Shown here: piece by piece, positions 8,466 through 15,770 of the stretch
Layout of the letters: the number at the start of each line of letters is the position of its first letter
How positions within the stretch are numbered: the first letter of the stretch is position 1
DNA from: Leptolyngbya sp. SIO4C1
GTDB taxonomy: Bacteria > Cyanobacteriota > Cyanobacteriia > Phormidesmidales > Phormidesmidaceae
NCBI GenBank assembly: GCA_010671975.1
Contig: JAAHIA010000026.1
Location: 1 to 21,897, forward strand
Direction: 5' to 3'
Length of the DNA: 21,897 nt
Notes under the pieces: model-generated
Databases searched by the model: none
Told to the model about the DNA's origin: nothing
What the model saw: the letters and a program-made list of their open reading frames with translations, nothing else
Translations under genes and position numbers: made by a program

Positions 8466-9287
8466 CTACTGCGCCTCGTTTGAGGCCGTCCCACCAAATG
8501 CTGGCGTCAGATAGGCCACCAGTGCCCCAATGATAAAGCCGGCGATGTTGCGCACCAGCGGTAGCCAGTCACTCGTGCGGGTTACCACTGGGCCAATGCC
8601 AAAGGCCACAAACAAGATCGCCCACAGCGGCGAAAAGATCAGCACCCACTGCCAGGCGACTGCCTGTCCGGCCTTGCGGGGATGGGCCGCAAACCCGCAG
8701 ATGACACCCCCTAAGATAGAGGTTACTAGCGTCAGCACCCACTGCTCCTGCGGCAGCCCCGGCACCACCGCGCAGCCGCCACGATTGAGGCAGGTCTCCA
8801 GCGCTCCAATGGCCCCCAGGATGGCCTGATCTTCACCATGCTCGCGCACGTAGAACTGATTGCCAAAGCGAGTCTGCAGCTCAATCCAAAACACCCGAGG
8901 CAGCAGCTCATAAACCGAGTCGCCAACGCTGAAGTTGAGAATATTGCCACCGCGCCGATCGGCTACCAGCATGACGCTTTTATCGTCTAGCCCCCAAAAG
9001 TCTTTGACCGCCCGGCCCGGTGTCTCATCAAACTGAGTCAGCACGCGCAGCTTCCAGCCGGTCTCGGCTTCAAATTCAGGCAGATGCTCGTTTAAGTAAG
9101 TTTCTTCAGAGTCGGTCAGCAAGCGGCCCAAATCGATCACCACGGTGGGCTCGTCCGGCAGTAGGTCGGGGTTATTGACGGCGTGGGCAGCAGGTGAGAG
9201 TCCCCAGGTAAAAAGGGCAAAGCAAACAGCCAAGCAGCATCCCATGACGCGATGCTGCAGCAAATTCCTGAGGCGGGATGTCATCAT
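8466..9287 (-). CDS. TPM-domain membrane protein (Psb32/TLP18.3-like)
   Basis: A 273-residue protein with a signal peptide (hydrophobic core about 15-30, probable cleavage after AHA at residue 36) and a TPM domain (about 45-165). The TPM region contains VVIDLGRLLTDSEETYL, LRVLTQF and DDKSVMLVADRRGG. Two or three membrane helices follow in the last 90 residues. TPM proteins include Psb32 of cyanobacteria and plant TLP18.3, which help photosystem II turnover; others are envelope proteins of unknown role. Here the C-terminal membrane part is longer than in classical Psb32, so I do not give the psb32 symbol. Two consecutive ATGs (9287, 9284) are possible starts. It is the last gene of a four-gene minus-strand set (10631 to 8466), 31 bp after the DUF948 gene. 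Confidence 0.8.
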   Translation of the reverse strand: MMTSRLRNLLQHRVMGCCLAVCFALFTWGLSPAAHAVNNPDLLPDEPTVVIDLGRLLTDSEETYLNEHLPEFEAETGWKLRVLTQFDETPGRAVKDFWGLDDKSVMLVADRRGGNILNFSVGDSVYELLPRVFWIELQTRFGNQFYVREHGEDQAILGAIGALETCLNRGGCAVVPGLPQEQWVLTLVTSILGGVICGFAAHPRKAGQAVAWQWVLIFSPLWAILFVAFGIGPVVTRTSDWLPLVRNIAGFIIGALVAYLTPAFGGTASNEAQ

Positions 9288-9318
9288 TTTTGTTTACAGT
9301 TTTTTACCTAATTTTAAT

Positions 9319-9918
9319 TTAGGAGGAACCTCCACTGCCGTCAATCGGCTGCCAGTTTGAGGTGGGCTCTGACGAACGTTCCAATGCCGTATCAGGCGGA
9401 GGGTCAGGACTAGGCTTTGGCTTTAAAGGCGCTGCGGGGCGCTGGCTCGCAGCCGCAGATGGATGGACGCTGGGGCGGGCTGAGCGCGTCTGGGGGCGGG
9501 CGCTGACTACGTCCAGCGGTCGCTTGGTCGGTGGCCGCTGCCGCCGTCGCCGGCTAGGCTGCAATAACGTGCGCCAGGCAGCTGAGACGCCGGCGAACAG
9601 GCTGCGAGTTGTCACCTGGGCCTGCTGTGACTGCTGCTGTATCTCGCTCAGGCTCAGGTCTACCTGCTTCACCACTCGGCCAGCGCTGTGCATGCTGTCG
9701 GTCATACTGTCGGCCAGCTCGCTCAAGTCATCCCCGGTGTGGCGCAGCGTCTGCAGCGTTCGGGGCAGCTCCTGATTGAGCATCTCTAGCAGCTGCTCGG
9801 CGCTGCGAGCTGCCCGCGCCAGACTCATCAGCGCCGGAATCGCCGCGATCAGCAGCACGACTAAGCTCAGCGCCAGCAGGCCAGCTGACAGTCCTAACCA
9901 GAACAGTGGGTTAGTCAC
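9319..9918 (-). CDS. DUF948-type membrane-anchored coiled-coil protein
   Basis: From GTG 9918 the protein is 199 residues: MTNPLFWLGLSAGLLALSLVVLLIAAIPAL is an N-terminal membrane helix. A helical segment with heptad-like spacing follows (about 35-110), then a very basic stretch SRRRRQRPPTKRP and a Pro/Ser/Ala-rich disordered tail. The N-terminal half resembles DUF948, found beside YtxH proteins in many bacteria and linked by context to general stress. The frame is open up to 10011, but the longer version would overlap most of the YtxH C-terminus and hide the membrane helix. GTG at 9918 overlaps the upstream stop by 8 bp (GTGACTAA), a classic coupling arrangement, so I took it. The tail could bind nucleic acid or cell wall, but this is guesswork. 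Confidence 0.75.
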   Translation of the reverse strand: MTNPLFWLGLSAGLLALSLVVLLIAAIPALMSLARAARSAEQLLEMLNQELPRTLQTLRHTGDDLSELADSMTDSMHSAGRVVKQVDLSLSEIQQQSQQAQVTTRSLFAGVSAAWRTLLQPSRRRRQRPPTKRPLDVVSARPQTRSARPSVHPSAAASQRPAAPLKPKPSPDPPPDTALERSSEPTSNWQPIDGSGGSS

Positions 9919-10252
9919 GCTTGACCGATGGCTCCCCAGGATGAACCCGCTGCTCGCGCTGCAGCGTCTCATACTCACGGCGACTGGCAGCCTGCCCGGC
10001 CGCGATCGCATCTCTGAGACGAACCAGCGTCTGCTCCCAGTTCTGTAGCGCCGTTTCCGACAGCCGGTCAGCCTGCAGGTGCAGGCTAGTGGAGAGATCT
10101 TCTAGCAGCTCTGGCATCGCATCGGCCGATTTCTTGAGCACCTGGCGCGTCTCACGACCGGTGCGCGGCGCCATCAGCAGGCCCGTCACGGTGCCAATCA
10201 TAGAACCCAGCAGTACGCCGCCAATAAAGGCACCCGATTTACCGTCTGACAT
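9911..10252 (-). CDS. YtxH domain protein
   Basis: A 113-residue protein with the YtxH (gas-vesicle/general-stress) signature: GAFIGGVLLGSMIGTVTGLLMAPRTGRETR. This is a glycine-rich membrane helix followed by the APRTGRE motif at about residues 28-34. The rest is a charged amphipathic helix likely to form a coiled coil. ATG at 10252. Stop TAA at 9911-9913 overlaps the GTG of the DUF948 gene, so the two are probably made together and may associate in the membrane. The biochemical role of YtxH is not known. Confidence 0.82.
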   Translation of the reverse strand: MSDGKSGAFIGGVLLGSMIGTVTGLLMAPRTGRETRQVLKKSADAMPELLEDLSTSLHLQADRLSETALQNWEQTLVRLRDAIAAGQAASRREYETLQREQRVHPGEPSVKRD

Positions 10253-10304
10253 AGCATGTGTCCTCTCGAGATTCGGTTAATGCGCAAATAGTCAAGTGCC
10301 TAAG

Positions 10305-10631
10305 CTACTGCCGAGACTCCTTTTGAAACCGCATCACCAGCTTGAACCCGACCTGAGCCAGGCGCCGATACCGGCTGAGGACTCGCAGCAGCTGGTAGAG
10401 CCGCTGTCGCTGCAGCTGCCACTGCCAGTACTGCCGCTGCACCGTTTTAATCTGAACTCGACCTGCCGTCATGGTCAGTGCGGTCTGCGGTAGCTGCTGC
10501 TGCAGCGCAGCGTGTGTCTGCGATAGCTGCTGCTCTACCTGACGTAGCTGCCGCCGCAGCTGCCAGAGCCGGCGAGCACCGCCTAGGCAAATCAGCGCTA
10601 GCCCTACATTAACAATCGCAACTAGAAGCAT
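10305..10631 (-). CDS. small membrane-anchored helical protein, unknown
   Basis: A 108-residue protein not recognised as a named family. It has one N-terminal membrane helix (MLLVAIVNVGLALICLGGA), followed by a Gln/Arg/Leu-rich helix with many QQL and LRRQLRQ repeats, likely a coiled coil, and a basic C-terminus (RYRRLAQVGFKLVMRFQKE). Signal-anchor plus coiled coil matches the design of its two downstream neighbours (YtxH and DUF948), 52 bp away on the same strand. It may be the first gene of that unit. The composition is biased, but both ends look natural and the ATG is isolated from other candidates, so I accept it as a gene. Confidence 0.65.
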   Translation of the reverse strand: MLLVAIVNVGLALICLGGARRLWQLRRQLRQVEQQLSQTHAALQQQLPQTALTMTAGRVQIKTVQRQYWQWQLQRQRLYQLLRVLSRYRRLAQVGFKLVMRFQKESRQ

Positions 10632-10767
10632 CAGCGGTTCCTTACAGCCATTACGATAGCAGTCACTTGCCTGAGCGCATCAGTAAGGCAGCCAACCCTC
10701 AATCTGCTAACAGGTTAGATGGCAAAGCCTCCACCGGCATAATGAGAAAGAATAGCTAGGGTGCAAT

Positions 10768-12939
10768 ATGGTGCAAACAGCGGCTTCTGTCCTCTATGTT
10801 AATCCGGTTAGCGGGCGCGACAGCAGCCCTGGCACAATACAGTCACCTTTTAAGACATTGACGCAGGCGCTGCGACAGTCGCAAACGGGCACCATTATAC
10901 AGCTTGCCCCCGGCCTCTACCGCGCTGACGGCGGTGAGCAGTTTCCGATCAAAATTCCAACCGGCGTCAGCGTCGTCGGCCAGGGTGAGGCCGTGATTGA
11001 CGGCGGCGGCGCGATCGCCACCACTGAGTTTGGCCGACAGCAGGTGAGCCTAGTGCTGGCCGACCGCGCCCAGCTGCGCAGCGTCACCGTTACCAACCCG
11101 CAGCCGCAGGGAATTGGCCTTTGGATTGAGTTTGGTTCACCCATCCTAGTGCGCAATCAGATTGTCCGCTGTCAGCGCGATGGTATTTTTGTCACCGACA
11201 ATGCCATGCCGGTGATCTTTGAAAACACGGTCGCAGAAAACGCCGCTAGCGGTCTGTTTATGGCCCGCCAGGCCAAGGGTGAAGTGCGGCAAAACACGTT
11301 CCGCAAAACCGGCTACGGCATTGCCATTAGCGATCGCGCCGCGCCGCTGATTGTCGGCAACCAGATTGTTGAGAACCGAGCCGGCATTGTACTGTCGCGC
11401 TCGGTGAGTCCCGTCCTGCGGCAAAATCGCATTGCGCAAAATCAGACCGGTCTCTGGCTGCAGGACAGCGCCCAGCCCGATATCGGACAGTCGCAAGATC
11501 CGGGCGATAACGACCTGCAGGATAACAGCGGCTGGAACTTACATAACGACACGGGGCGGCCGCTGCTGAGCGTGGGCAACCAGCTCAACCCCAACACCGT
11601 GCGCGGCGACGTGATCTACGCGGCCAGCCAGCTGCCGGATCCAGCGGCGGTGCCGCCGCTGCTGCTAGGGCGCGTTACGCCGACGCCGACGCCGCCAGCG
11701 GCCCCGCCGGAGCCAGTCCCGCCCGGGCCTCAGCTCGACAGCCGGTTTATTGATCTGGTGGGGCACTGGGCAGCGCCCTTCGTCGATGCGCTGGCTGAGG
11801 CTGGCCTGGTACGGGGGTTTTTAGATGGCTCATTCCGCCCGGACGTGGTGGTGACGCGGGCTCAGTTTGCGGCGCTGGTGATGGCAGCTTTCCCCGGGCA
11901 GAGCAGCCAAAATCAGCGAGTCAAGCCCTTCGCCGATGTGCCAGCTGATTTTTGGGCGCGCGAAGTAATCTATCGAGCCCAGGCCCAGGGCTTTTTGTCC
12001 GGCTTTCCTGACAACAGCTTTCGGCCCAACGCGCCGATGACGCGCGTGCAGGCGGTGGTGGCTTTGGTGAGCGGGCTGCAGCTAGGGCGCGGTCAGTCTG
12101 CTCAGCTGGTGATCTATCAAGATCGAGCTCAGATTCCGTCCTACGCGATCGCGGCGGTGGCGGCGGCTACCCAGCGGCAGCTGGTGGTCAACTATCCGGT
12201 GCCTAGCGAGCTGCGACCGCTGCAGTCCATTACCCGAGCTGAAACAGCGGCGCTGGTCTATCAAGCGCTGGTGACTCAGAATAAGTTTCCACCGCTGCGG
12301 TCGCCGTTTATTGTAAAGCCGGTAGAGCAGACGCTCAATTTCACTGACCTCAGGGCTAGCAGCGGTGGCCACTGGGCCAGCCGCTACATCGAATCGCTCT
12401 CCAAGCGCGGTCTGATCAGCGGCTTTGGCGATGGCAGCTTTCAGCCCGATGCGCCGATGACGCGAGCTCAGTTTGCCGCGCTGGTCGTCAACGCCTATCA
12501 GCCGCAGCCGCAGCGAACCGCGCTCAGCTTTCGCGACGTGCCGCCCGACTTTTGGGCGGCTAAAGCGATTCAGGCGGCATACCAGGCCGAGTTTCTTTCT
12601 GGCTTTCCTGACTATACCTTTGCGCCCGACAACCCGGTGCTGCGGCTGCAGGTGCTGCTGGCGCTGGTCAGCGGCCTATCGCTAGCGCAGCGAGTGACCC
12701 CGCAGCTGGCCAGCCTGACGCGCTATCGCGACCGGCATCGAATTCCTAACTACGCTCAAAGCGCGATCGCAGTGGCTACTCAGCTGCAGCTGGTCTTCAA
12801 CTATCCCAACCAGTCAGAGCTGCATCCCAACCGGACTGCCACCCGAGCTGAGGTTGCTGCGATGGTCTATCAGGGGTTGGTGATTCAAGATCGAGCCGAG
12901 CCGATTGCCTCGCCCTATCAGGTCACGGCACAGTCATAG
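10768..12939 (+). CDS. DUF1565 right-handed beta-helix protein with six SLH repeats
   Basis: A 723-residue protein with two parts. Residues about 8-285 form a DUF1565/parallel beta-helix domain of the pectate-lyase type: LYVNPVSGRDSSPG, the fold-starting SPFKTLTQAL, then repeated coils such as NQIVENRAGIVLS and NRIAQNQTGLWLQ. After a Pro-rich linker (about 300-322) come six SLH-like motifs at about 327-374, 387-436, 449-502, 524-577, 587-636 and 652-706. The first three and last three are copies of one another. SLH domains normally bind secondary cell-wall polymer or peptidoglycan. There is no signal peptide: the protein starts MVQTAASVLYVNP and an in-frame stop (TAG 10753) lies just upstream, so no longer form exists. 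A catalytic role for the helix is not evident. Single-gene unit by spacing. Confidence 0.88.
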   Translation: MVQTAASVLYVNPVSGRDSSPGTIQSPFKTLTQALRQSQTGTIIQLAPGLYRADGGEQFPIKIPTGVSVVGQGEAVIDGGGAIATTEFGRQQVSLVLADRAQLRSVTVTNPQPQGIGLWIEFGSPILVRNQIVRCQRDGIFVTDNAMPVIFENTVAENAASGLFMARQAKGEVRQNTFRKTGYGIAISDRAAPLIVGNQIVENRAGIVLSRSVSPVLRQNRIAQNQTGLWLQDSAQPDIGQSQDPGDNDLQDNSGWNLHNDTGRPLLSVGNQLNPNTVRGDVIYAASQLPDPAAVPPLLLGRVTPTPTPPAAPPEPVPPGPQLDSRFIDLVGHWAAPFVDALAEAGLVRGFLDGSFRPDVVVTRAQFAALVMAAFPGQSSQNQRVKPFADVPADFWAREVIYRAQAQGFLSGFPDNSFRPNAPMTRVQAVVALVSGLQLGRGQSAQLVIYQDRAQIPSYAIAAVAAATQRQLVVNYPVPSELRPLQSITRAETAALVYQALVTQNKFPPLRSPFIVKPVEQTLNFTDLRASSGGHWASRYIESLSKRGLISGFGDGSFQPDAPMTRAQFAALVVNAYQPQPQRTALSFRDVPPDFWAAKAIQAAYQAEFLSGFPDYTFAPDNPVLRLQVLLALVSGLSLAQRVTPQLASLTRYRDRHRIPNYAQSAIAVATQLQLVFNYPNQSELHPNRTATRAEVAAMVYQGLVIQDRAEPIASPYQVTAQS

Positions 12940-12948
12940 AGCTGTCTC

Positions 12949-13020
12949 GGGTAAGGTCTTCAGCAGTTTCTCTTCACCCGCTTCCCATCAGATGCGAGAA
13001 TGGGTCTTTAATCCTTACCC
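12949..13020 (+). promoter_or_regulatory. nested inverted repeats in the psb28 leader / end of the SLH gene
   Basis: GGGTAAGG at 12949-12956 and CCTTACCC at 13013-13020 are perfect 8-bp complements. Inside them CCCAT (12984-12988) can pair with ATGGG (13000-13004). The structure lies between the SLH gene stop and the psb28 ribosome site (TGAGGAAA, 13033-13040). No U-tract follows, so it is not a standard terminator; it could be a folded 5' leader or a binding site. Confidence 0.35.
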
Positions 13021-13045
13021 TGTTTAAAACTCTGAGGAAAGCAGC

Positions 13046-13378
13046 ATGGCAGAAATTCAGTTCGCTCGCGGTATTGCAGAAGAAGTTGTGCCCGATGTGC
13101 GCCTCACCCGCTCCAAAGATGGCACCAACGGCATGGCAACGTTTTACTTTGATCATCCTAAGGCGCTTAGCGAAGAAGGGGTTGAAATCACAGGCATGTA
13201 TCTGATTGATGAAGAAGGCGAGCTGTCTACTCGCGATGTCAGAGGTAAGTTTGTCAATGGCGAGCCCTCCGGCATCGAGGCTGACTATGCCATCAAGAGC
13301 CCTCAGGAGTGGGATCGCTTCATGCGCTTTATGGAGCGCTACGCTGAACAAAACGGCCTAGGATTTACTAAAAGCTAA
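13046..13378 (+). CDS. psb28: photosystem II assembly factor Psb28
   Basis: Small soluble protein that binds transiently to CP43-less photosystem II intermediates on the cytoplasmic face of the thylakoid during assembly and repair, and also affects chlorophyll-protein synthesis. The sequence is a full-length (110 aa) match to the family: start MAEIQFARGI, PDVRLTRSKDG, TFYFDHPKAL, ITGMYLIDEEG and the C-terminal block EWDRFMRFMERYAEQNGLGF. ATG 13046 has a good ribosome site 8 bp upstream. moaB follows after 6 bp in the same direction, so the two are probably on one message; no functional link between them is known to me. Confidence 0.96.
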   Translation: MAEIQFARGIAEEVVPDVRLTRSKDGTNGMATFYFDHPKALSEEGVEITGMYLIDEEGELSTRDVRGKFVNGEPSGIEADYAIKSPQEWDRFMRFMERYAEQNGLGFTKS

Positions 13379-13384
13379 CCGCCA

Positions 13385-13879
13385 ATGGCCCACCGTCCCC
13401 ATGCTGATGCAGCTGCCTTAGCTCGCTGCGCCGTGGTCACCGTTAGCGATACTCGCACAGTTGAGACCGATCGCAGCGGGCAGCTGATCCAGTCGCAGCT
13501 GCGCTCAGCCGGACATGCGATTGTGGCCTATCACCTGGTTAAGGATGAGCCCGATCAGATTCGCGCGCTGGTAGCGCAGCTCAGTGCCGCAGCCGACGCC
13601 ATTATTCTCAGCGGCGGCACCGGCATTGCCCCACGAGACACCACCTACGATGCGATCGCGGCCCTGTTAGAAAAGCAGCTTCCTGGCTTTGGGGAGCTGT
13701 TTCGGCAGCTGAGCTACGCCGAGATTGGCAGTCGGGCTATCGCCTCTCGGGCAGCGGCTGGCATCTATCAGTCGGTGCTGATTTTTTCACTGCCTGGCTC
13801 CAGCCGAGCCGTGCAGCTGGCAATGGAGCAGCTAATTGTGCCGGAGCTGCCGCATTTGGTATCGCAGCTGCGCGGCTAG
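13385..13879 (+). CDS. moaB: molybdenum cofactor biosynthesis protein MoaB/MogA type
   Basis: A 164-residue molybdopterin-binding (MPT) domain protein. In MogA the family adenylates molybdopterin before molybdenum insertion; MoaB of E. coli is a close relative of uncertain activity. Diagnostic pieces are VVTVSDTRT (17-25), the MPT-binding loop SGGTGIAPRD (76-85), PGFGELFRQLSYAEIG (100-115) and FSLPGSS (134-140). It starts 6 bp after psb28 without its own clear ribosome site (stop TAA, then CCGCCA before ATG), which suggests coupled translation. Its stop overlaps by 4 bp the stop of the convergent ABC ATPase gene. MoaB and MogA cannot be separated with certainty by eye. Confidence 0.92.
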   Translation: MAHRPHADAAALARCAVVTVSDTRTVETDRSGQLIQSQLRSAGHAIVAYHLVKDEPDQIRALVAQLSAAADAIILSGGTGIAPRDTTYDAIAALLEKQLPGFGELFRQLSYAEIGSRAIASRAAAGIYQSVLIFSLPGSSRAVQLAMEQLIVPELPHLVSQLRG

Positions 13880-14838
13880 CGACGTACCAGCTTGAGAAAG
13901 ACATCGGTCAGGTCGGCGCGCTCCTGACGAATTTCTTGAATTGGTAGCGGCCTGAGAATGTCGAGCAGCCGATAGAGCTCGGTGGCGCTGCCGGCGTAGG
14001 TAATCTGCTGATCAGCGATGACGGCCCCCAGCTCAGCGAGCTGTCGCTGCCGCTCGAGGTCTAGCTCACCGGCCACCTCAATCTGATAGGCCGATCCAGA
14101 AAACTGTCGAATCAGCGTCTGCGTCGGCTGCTGTGCAATCAGCTCACCGTTGCGAATGACGGCTACCCGGTCTGAGAGCTCTTCTGCCACATCGAGCTGA
14201 TGCGTGGTGAGTAAAATGGCGCAGCCAGACGCCGCGATCGCGCGCACGAGCGCCTTGACAGTTTCGCTCGCTTCGACATCCAGCCCTAGTGTTGGCTCAT
14301 CCAGCAGCAGCAGCTGTGGCTGATGAATCAGCGCCATTGCAATGGCTACCTTTTGCTGCATGCCGCGCGACAGCTTTTGCACCGGCGTATTTTGTTTGTC
14401 AGCTAGCCTGAACTGATCGAGCAGCTCACGGCCTCGGAGGCGCGCCGTGCGGCGTGGCACCTGTCGCAAGCCACCAAAGTATTCTAAATTTTCCAACGGC
14501 GTCAGCCGCCAGTAGAGATTGCGGTTGCCTTCGAGCACCGCTCCCACCTGCTTCAGCGCGCTAGCCTGCCGATGCGGATCTAGGCCGGCAATGCTGACCT
14601 GTCCCGCGTCCGGGCGCACCAGGCCACCAATCATCTTGATGGTGGTGGTTTTGCCTGCCCCGTTGGGACCCAAAAAAGCCAGCACCTCACCGGCGGCAAT
14701 GGTCAAAGACACCCCTCGCACGGCCTCAAAGCGCCGCTTGCCGCGCCCGTAGCTTTTTTTGAGTCGGTGCGCCACCAGCGTCGGCACGGCGGAAGCGGTC
14801 TCAGCCTGAGCAGGAGAAGTGAACAGAGGAAGCGTCAT
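13876..14838 (-). CDS. ABC transporter ATP-binding protein, ABC-2 (drug/polysaccharide/Nod) type
   Basis: A 320-residue ATPase subunit with all motifs intact: Walker A GPNGAGKT (57-64), signature LSRGMQQK (156-163), Walker B LLLLDEP (176-182), and H-loop His213. It has a C-terminal extension (about 235-320) of the DUF4162/CcmA kind seen in ABC-2 exporters. This points to export of lipids, drugs or polymers rather than import. The N-terminal 20 residues are extra and unstructured. An ATPase of this kind needs a permease partner, usually the next gene downstream. Here the downstream neighbour is the convergent moaB, so the partner is not in the operon. The six-helix protein at 15029 lies divergent nearby but has no ABC-2 signature that I can see. 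Substrate unknown. Confidence 0.9.
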   Translation of the reverse strand: MTLPLFTSPAQAETASAVPTLVAHRLKKSYGRGKRRFEAVRGVSLTIAAGEVLAFLGPNGAGKTTTIKMIGGLVRPDAGQVSIAGLDPHRQASALKQVGAVLEGNRNLYWRLTPLENLEYFGGLRQVPRRTARLRGRELLDQFRLADKQNTPVQKLSRGMQQKVAIAMALIHQPQLLLLDEPTLGLDVEASETVKALVRAIAASGCAILLTTHQLDVAEELSDRVAVIRNGELIAQQPTQTLIRQFSGSAYQIEVAGELDLERQRQLAELGAVIADQQITYAGSATELYRLLDILRPLPIQEIRQERADLTDVFLKLVRR

Positions 14839-14952
14839 GCAGACGATAACTTAACAATCTGAAACTTTTTCTATCGTAGCGCGCCGCTGCTCGCTCGCCG
14901 GCTGAAAGCGCCGCATCCGCTTGATATTTATAGGCTTTAAGAACGATGCATT

Positions 14953-14964
14953 GAGCCTAGGCTC
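14953..14964. promoter_or_regulatory. 12-bp palindrome in a divergent promoter region
   Basis: GAGCCTAGGCTC is a perfect palindrome in the 190-bp interval (14839-15028) between the divergent ABC ATPase and six-helix membrane protein genes. The rest of the interval is AT-rich toward 15028 and holds no ORF. It may be an operator shared by both genes; nothing else supports this. Confidence 0.25.
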
Positions 14965-15028
14965 TACCAAAAGCCAAACCTTTTTGTTAAGATTATTTAA
15001 GAAGTTTTAAAAAATAGAATATTTGCGA

Positions 15029-15721
15029 ATGATCTTTTTTCCCTCAAGCGAGCCGATGTTTCGGAGCAAGCAAGCTGCATTAGACATTCAAGACTTGCGC
15101 GGGCTGCTGCGGCTACGCCTGCGGCTAGGGTCGCTCACCTTGCTAGAGACTCATTTCACCCGAATCGATCAGGTCTTTCTTGTTTGGGCCGGCATCAGCG
15201 CTGCTATTTTTGGCACCGCTCAGTTTTGGCCAACGCTCAGCTGGACTACGCAGGCTGCGCTATGGGGCTGTCTGACCTGTGTTGGCATTGTCACGATGTC
15301 CAACCTGGCCTGGTTCTGGGTACAGGTTGAGCGGCTGCGCTGGGTGGTCTATCTCTGGTCGGGGCTGATGCTGGGCGGTGTGATTTTGACCGCGCACGGC
15401 ATCTTTAGCGGCGTTCCCCTCATCTTGATGAACCTCTGCGGCCTGTGGCTAAGCCTTTGCGCTGCAGGCTACGGCGCGATGGGAATTGGCATGCGATCGC
15501 GCAGCTTTCTGCTGGCGGCGCTGATGCATCTAGCGGTGCTGCCAGTTTTGAGCTCAGCTCTTGCCTGGCAGTTTTTGCTCACCGGTGCAGTCATGTCTGG
15601 CTGTCTGCTGCTGCTGGCCTGCGTGCAGTGGGACATGCGCCAGCCGATTGAGCATCCCGATCTGCTTTCTGAGCAAGACCGTCAGTTCAATCAACAGCAG
15701 CAGCGGCTGCGCCGGGCATAA
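15029..15721 (+). CDS. six-helix integral membrane protein, unknown
   Basis: A 230-residue protein not assigned to a family. About six membrane helices can be read: VFLVWAGISAAIFGTAQF, LWGCLTCVGIVTMSNLAWFW, VVYLWSGLMLGGVILTAHG, LILMNLCGLWLSLCAAGYGA, SFLLAALMHLAVLPVLS and LTGAVMSGCLLLLACVQW. Before the first is a soluble, basic amphipathic N-terminus (QDLRGLLRLRLRLGSLTL), and after the last a Gln-rich tail. Starts are uncertain: TTG 15023, ATG 15029 or ATG 15056 (MFRSKQAALDIQ), none with a good ribosome site. The gene ends 2 bp before a strong stem-loop. No charged or catalytic motifs are visible within the helices, so transport or scaffold roles are equally possible. Confidence 0.75.
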   Translation: MIFFPSSEPMFRSKQAALDIQDLRGLLRLRLRLGSLTLLETHFTRIDQVFLVWAGISAAIFGTAQFWPTLSWTTQAALWGCLTCVGIVTMSNLAWFWVQVERLRWVVYLWSGLMLGGVILTAHGIFSGVPLILMNLCGLWLSLCAAGYGAMGIGMRSRSFLLAALMHLAVLPVLSSALAWQFLLTGAVMSGCLLLLACVQWDMRQPIEHPDLLSEQDRQFNQQQQRLRRA

Positions 15722-15722
15722 G

Positions 15723-15750
15723 AAAGCCGACACCATCAGACGTCGGCTTT
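15723..15750. terminator. bidirectional rho-independent-like terminator
   Basis: A perfect 9-bp stem AAAGCCGAC (15723-15731) / GTCGGCTTT (15742-15750) with a 10-nt loop lies between two convergent genes (stops at 15721 and 15771). The stem is GC-rich in the centre with an A run on one side and a T run on the other, so it can end transcription from both strands. Confidence 0.8.
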
Positions 15751-15770
15751 AAAGCTTTAATGGGCTTAGC

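Noticed and set aside
9919..10011. Longer N-terminus for the DUF948 protein
   Set aside because: It would overlap most of the YtxH gene end and place a non-membrane leader before the signal anchor. GTG 9918 with the overlapping stop is the natural start.
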